Source: Burkholderia pyrrocinia (GTDB taxonomy: Bacteria > Pseudomonadota > Gammaproteobacteria > Burkholderiales > Burkholderiaceae). From it: a stretch of DNA of 64,000 bases. The notes under the pieces were generated by a model. The model made no database searches. It had not been told where the DNA came from and saw only the letters and a program-made list of their open reading frames with translations. Made by a program: the position numbers and the translations under genes. Below are positions 61,020 to 64,000 of this stretch, one piece after another. Where the stretch lies: positions 682,001 to 746,000 of the forward strand of contig NZ_CP094461.1 in the NCBI RefSeq assembly GCF_022809715.1. Reading direction: 5' to 3'. Every line of letters begins with the position of its first letter. Position 1 is the stretch's first letter.

Positions 61020-61418
61020 TCACTCCGGCAGCACCGCCACCGCCTTGATCTCGACGATGTAACCGGGCGACCCGCCCAGCATGTGCGCGCCGACCGCCGT
61101 CCACGCCGGCTTCGGATGCGCATCGACGTAACGGTCGCGAACCTGCATGAACAGCGGCAGGTCGCGCATGTCGGTATGGAACGTCGTCAGGTCGACCACG
61201 TCGTCGAACGATGCGCCGGCCGCCTCCAGCACGCGTTTCAGGTTCTCGAACGCCTGCACGATCTGCGCTTCGCGGCCTTCGACCAGTTGCATCGCCGCAT
61301 CGCGGCCGATCTGGCCGGACACGTAAAGCGTATCGCCGACCTTCAGGCCCGGCGCGTAGCCGATTTTTTCGTACACCGCTTCCATTCCGGCCGGAACGAT
61401 GGCTTTGCGATCACCCAT
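61020..61418 (-). CDS. RidA/YjgF-family protein
   Basis: A 132-aa member of the RidA family, which hydrolyses reactive enamine/imine intermediates or has related roles. The landmark segments GDTLYVSGQIGRDAA, QAFENLKRVLEAAGASFDDVV and the C-terminal VEIKAVAVLPE are present. Whether it keeps the imine-deaminase arginine was not settled; the position expected late in the protein reads PGYIVEIKA rather than the classical R-containing form, so activity is uncertain. It follows benD by 80 bp on the same strand and may be the last gene of the ben transcript. Confidence 0.85.
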   Translation of the reverse strand: MGDRKAIVPAGMEAVYEKIGYAPGLKVGDTLYVSGQIGRDAAMQLVEGREAQIVQAFENLKRVLEAAGASFDDVVDLTTFHTDMRDLPLFMQVRDRYVDAHPKPAWTAVGAHMLGGSPGYIVEIKAVAVLPE

Positions 61419-61498
61419 GAATGTCTCCGTGGCCGGCGTCTCGGCGCCGGCCGGTTGGTTATCGATGAACACGTGCAAGCAGCTTCACCGCGCACCGC

Positions 61499-62275
61499 TC
61501 AGCCCGTATCGCCGCCCGCGACCGGCAGCACCGTGCCGGTGATGTAGCTCGCTTCGTCGGATGCCAGGAACAGGATCGGTGCGATCTGCTCGTCGAGGCT
61601 GCCGTAACGCTTGAAGAACGTCGAATCGGTCACCTGCCGCACGGCTTCGCTCATCCACGCCTGTTCCTGCTCGCTGTCGCCGGCCGCATTGCGCGGCACG
61701 CGGCGCGGCGGCGCGCTGGTGCCGCCCGGCGCGGTCGCGACGACGCGGATGTTGTGCTCCGCGTATTCCATCGCGAGCGCGTGCGTCAGCGCATTGACGC
61801 CGCCTTTCGCCGCCGAATACGGCACGCGGCGGATGCCGCGCGTCGCGTTCGACGAGATGTTGACGATCGTGCCGCCGCCGCGCGCGAGCAGGTGCGGCAG
61901 CGCCGCGTGGCACGTATAGAGCGTCGGCATCAGCGAGCGGCGGATTTCCGCGTCGATCTGTGCCGGCTCGAATTCGGCGAACGGGCGCATGCGTATCGCG
62001 CCGCCGACGCCGTTGATCAGGATGTCGATGCCGCCGAACGTCTGCACCGCACACGCGATCGCCGCGTGCGCGCCTTCGTAGGTTTCGAGATCCGCGACGA
62101 ATCCGGCCGTCTCGCCGCCCGTCGCTTCGGCCGCCACCTCGGCGACGAAATCCGCGCGATCGACGAACAGCACCTTGCCGCCTTCGGCCGCCACGCGCAG
62201 CGCGACGCCGCGGCCGATGCCCTGCGCCGCGCCGGTAACGACGACGACCTTGCCCGAGAATCGTTGCATGATCAT
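61499..62275 (-). CDS. benD: 1,6-dihydroxycyclohexa-2,4-diene-1-carboxylate dehydrogenase
   Basis: Short-chain dehydrogenase of 258 aa that converts the cis-diol from benzoate dioxygenation to catechol with NAD reduction and CO2 loss. NAD motif TGAAQGIGRG, the NGVGG strand and catalytic YSAAK tetrad segment are intact, and the substrate loop WMSEAVRQVTDSTFF is typical of BenD. The ATG overlaps the benC stop (ATGA). Fourth gene of benABCD. Confidence 0.95.
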   Translation of the reverse strand: MIMQRFSGKVVVVTGAAQGIGRGVALRVAAEGGKVLFVDRADFVAEVAAEATGGETAGFVADLETYEGAHAAIACAVQTFGGIDILINGVGGAIRMRPFAEFEPAQIDAEIRRSLMPTLYTCHAALPHLLARGGGTIVNISSNATRGIRRVPYSAAKGGVNALTHALAMEYAEHNIRVVATAPGGTSAPPRRVPRNAAGDSEQEQAWMSEAVRQVTDSTFFKRYGSLDEQIAPILFLASDEASYITGTVLPVAGGDTG

Positions 62276-63294
62276 GCCGCCTTTGCCGTGACGTTGGGGG
62301 TGAACTTCTCGTAGTGGAAGCTGTTCGGCTTCACGCCTTCGTCGTCGAAGTACGTGCGCACCGCGTCGACCATCGGCGGCGGCCCGCACAGGTACACGTC
62401 GACGTCGCCGTCGTTCAGCGCATCGGCCGGAATGTGCTGCGTGACCCAACCCTTGCGCGGATGGCTCGACCCGGCGTCCGCGACGACGGTCGCAAAGCTG
62501 AAGTTCGGCAGTTTCGCCGCATACGCCTCGATCGCGTCGACCAGCACGAGATCGAGATCGCGCGTCACGCCGTAGATCAGGTGCACCTTCTGCTGCGAAC
62601 CGGTACGCGCCAGCACCTCGAGCATCGACAGGAACGGCGCGAGGCCCGTGCCGCCCGCGAGGAACAGCAGCGGCCGCTGCACGTCGCGCAGGTAGAAGCT
62701 GCCGAGCGGCCCGTGCAGGTCCAGCTTGTCGCCCGGCCGCGCCGATTCGAGCCACGTGCTCATCACGCCGCCGGGAATCTTCTTGATCAGGAAGCTGACC
62801 TTCGCGTCGGCCGGCGCCGACGAGAAGGAATACGAACGGTGCTGGCCGCTCGCGGGCACGTCGATGTTCACGTACTGGCCCGGCAGGAACACGGGCGCGG
62901 CCGCGCCGACGTCGAGTTCGAGCACGACGGCCGCATCGTTGTGCTGCTCGACCTTGGTCACCGTCGCGGCGAACCCGCTGTGGCCGGTCTTGCATGCGAC
63001 CGACGACGTCGGCACCGCGATCACGCAATCGCCTTGCGGCACCATCTGGCAGGTCAGCACGAGGCCGCTGTCCTTTTCGTCTTCGGTGAGCGCGTCGTCG
63101 ATGTAGTCGTCGCCGAGGTCGTAGCTGCCGCTTTCGGCGCGGCACTTGCAGGTGCCGCACACGCCGTCGGAACAGTCCATCGGCAGGTTGATCTTCGCGC
63201 GGAAGGCCGCGTCGAGGACTTTCTCGCCGGCCTTGCAGTCGATGAAGCGGGTCACCCCGTCCTCGAAATTCAGTGCAATCTTGTAGCTGGACAT
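62272..63294 (-). CDS. benC: Benzoate 1,2-dioxygenase electron-transfer component
   Basis: Reductase of 340 aa: N-terminal plant-type ferredoxin domain with [2Fe-2S] cysteines in CSDGVCGTCKC plus C in LTCQMVP, then FAD-binding (RSYSFSSAP) and NAD-binding (GGTGLAPFLSMLE, LCGPPPMVDAV) domains. It passes NADH electrons to the BenAB oxygenase. A strong GGAGGTGATTCC site precedes the ATG. Located 39 bp after benB and overlapping benD. Confidence 0.96.
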   Translation of the reverse strand: MSSYKIALNFEDGVTRFIDCKAGEKVLDAAFRAKINLPMDCSDGVCGTCKCRAESGSYDLGDDYIDDALTEDEKDSGLVLTCQMVPQGDCVIAVPTSSVACKTGHSGFAATVTKVEQHNDAAVVLELDVGAAAPVFLPGQYVNIDVPASGQHRSYSFSSAPADAKVSFLIKKIPGGVMSTWLESARPGDKLDLHGPLGSFYLRDVQRPLLFLAGGTGLAPFLSMLEVLARTGSQQKVHLIYGVTRDLDLVLVDAIEAYAAKLPNFSFATVVADAGSSHPRKGWVTQHIPADALNDGDVDVYLCGPPPMVDAVRTYFDDEGVKPNSFHYEKFTPNVTAKAA

Positions 63295-63333
63295 GGAATC
63301 ACCTCCACTTCCCTTCATGACAAAACAACGGCG

Positions 63334-63822
63334 TCAGACGTGATAGACGTCGAGCACCTGCCGGATGTAGTCGTTCTTCAGCAAGATCTTCTTGTACGAG
63401 ATCAGCCATGCGTCGCCCGCCTTGCGCAACGTGACGAACATCGTGCCGAAGAAGTGATCGGTCACGCGGTAACGATGGTTCAGCGTGTGAAAGTTGTAGC
63501 GCACGTCCACCTCGTCGCCGCGTTCGGCCAGCACCTCGACGTTCGTCACGTTGTGGCTGGTACGCGGCTCGGGCGTCGATGCGCCGCTGCGCTCGGTCTT
63601 GATCCGAAATACGCGATCCTCGAGGCCGCCGCGATCCGGGTAGTACATCAGCGAGATCTGGCTCTGGTGGTCGTCGGTCGGCCGATCGTCGTCGTCCCAC
63701 GCGGGCATCCAGTACGTGACGTCTTCCGCGTAACAGGTCAGCCACTCGTCCCACTGGCGATCGTCGAGCAGGCGCGCTTCGCGATACAGCGCGGCGCAGA
63801 TGGTTCGGTAATCGAAGTTCAT
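63334..63822 (-). CDS. benB: Benzoate 1,2-dioxygenase small (beta) subunit
   Basis: Beta subunit of 162 aa with the cystatin-like ring-hydroxylating dioxygenase fold: ALYREARLLDDRQWDEWLTCYAEDVTYWMPAW (in parts) near the N terminus, YYPDRGGLEDRVFRIKTERS and the end YIRQVLDVYHV. It supports the alpha hexamer/trimer assembly of BenA. The start overlaps the benA stop by four bases (ATGA), giving equal subunit expression. Confidence 0.95.
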   Translation of the reverse strand: MNFDYRTICAALYREARLLDDRQWDEWLTCYAEDVTYWMPAWDDDDRPTDDHQSQISLMYYPDRGGLEDRVFRIKTERSGASTPEPRTSHNVTNVEVLAERGDEVDVRYNFHTLNHRYRVTDHFFGTMFVTLRKAGDAWLISYKKILLKNDYIRQVLDVYHV

Positions 63823-64000
63823 GCCGCCACCTCCCCGCGTTCCTTTTTCAGCGCATCGCGCATCACCTGCACCCAGTGTTCGTGCTGGCACACGAACAGC
63901 CCTTCGTCCTCGCTGCGCTCGCCCGAGATGCGCGGGTTCATTCCCATCTTCCTCGCGTTCTCGTCCGGGCCGTCGACCCACAGCGGCGCACCGCGCGACA
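63819..64000 (-). CDS. benA: Benzoate 1,2-dioxygenase large (alpha) subunit, C-terminal part
   Basis: Only the last 59 residues lie in the window: PLWVDGPDENARKMG, NPRISGERSEDEGLFVCQHE and a charged tail ending GEVAA. The GLFVCQH-like end is characteristic of BenA/XylX alpha subunits. The Rieske and mononuclear-iron domains are beyond 64000. Stop overlaps benB. Confidence 0.93.
   Translation of the reverse strand, partial: SRGAPLWVDGPDENARKMGMNPRISGERSEDEGLFVCQHEHWVQVMRDALKKERGEVAA

Noticed and set aside
1..64000. tRNA, rRNA, CRISPR arrays, insertion sequences and prophage
   Set aside because: No cloverleaf-like segments, transposase or integrase motifs, or regularly spaced long repeats were found on reading both strands; small RNAs could not be assessed.

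Overview
The window looks like a secondary-replicon (accessory-type) segment from a Burkholderia, most probably of the B. cepacia complex. This rests on the high G+C by eye, dense coding, a Burkholderia-style general porin, many LysR/AraC/TetR regulators each beside one small catabolic unit, and a classical benABCD cluster. It is an inference from gene families, not from a database search. I found no rRNA, tRNA, CRISPR array, insertion sequence or phage gene.

Layout. 0.1-5.2 kb: a molybdenum hydroxylase (triheme cytochrome c, [2Fe-2S] subunit, molybdopterin subunit) with overlapping genes and a LysR regulator. 5.7-14.1 kb: an MFS exporter, an Old Yellow Enzyme, a degenerate HD-domain protein, an exported-type amidohydrolase and a very large OmpR/NB-ARC/TPR regulator. 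14.5-18.3 kb: an AraC regulator, a secreted metallo-beta-lactamase-fold hydrolase, a DsbA-like protein and a LysR. 18.3-25.1 kb: a DUF1275 / secreted VOC protein / AlgE-like porin operon, then a TetR, a dehalogenase-like hydrolase, a flavin monooxygenase and the 3' scrap of a short-chain dehydrogenase.

25.2-37.1 kb is an organosulfur neighbourhood: two sulfonate-type binding proteins, ABC ATPase and permease, a TauD-type dioxygenase, an SfnB-type acyl-CoA-dehydrogenase-like protein, an SfnG-like flavin monooxygenase, the C-terminal remnant of a second (NtaA/SnaA/DszA-type) monooxygenase, and a SoxC-type sulfite dehydrogenase with its cytochrome. Together these could take up sulfonates or sulfones, release sulfite and oxidise it in the periplasm. 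A porin lies in the middle.

37.2-47.4 kb: a DKNYY protein; a hipBA toxin-antitoxin module preceded by four palindromic operators spaced 50, 50 and 51 bp apart; a Tat/lipoprotein serine hydrolase; a sterol-desaturase-family membrane enzyme; a hybrid histidine kinase divergent from a NarL-type response regulator; and small membrane proteins ending in a rho-independent terminator.

47.6-54.7 kb: six genes in the order hyfB-C-E-F-G-I encode a complex I/hydrogenase-4-like membrane complex. Its large subunit has lost the Ni-Fe cysteines and no ferredoxin-type or formate dehydrogenase partner is present, so it belongs with the energy-converting hydrogenase-related (Ehr) complexes of unknown substrate. 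A Fur-like palindrome sits upstream.

55-64 kb: DUF1275, ribbon-helix-helix, spermidine-synthase-like and YjdM genes; a pair encoding a redoxin-like protein without the usual cysteines and an HPr-like protein without the phospho-histidine; a GNAT; DUF1641; a low-affinity iron permease cut by an in-frame amber codon; RidA; and benzoate dioxygenase/dehydrogenase genes benD, C, B and the end of benA, which runs off the window.
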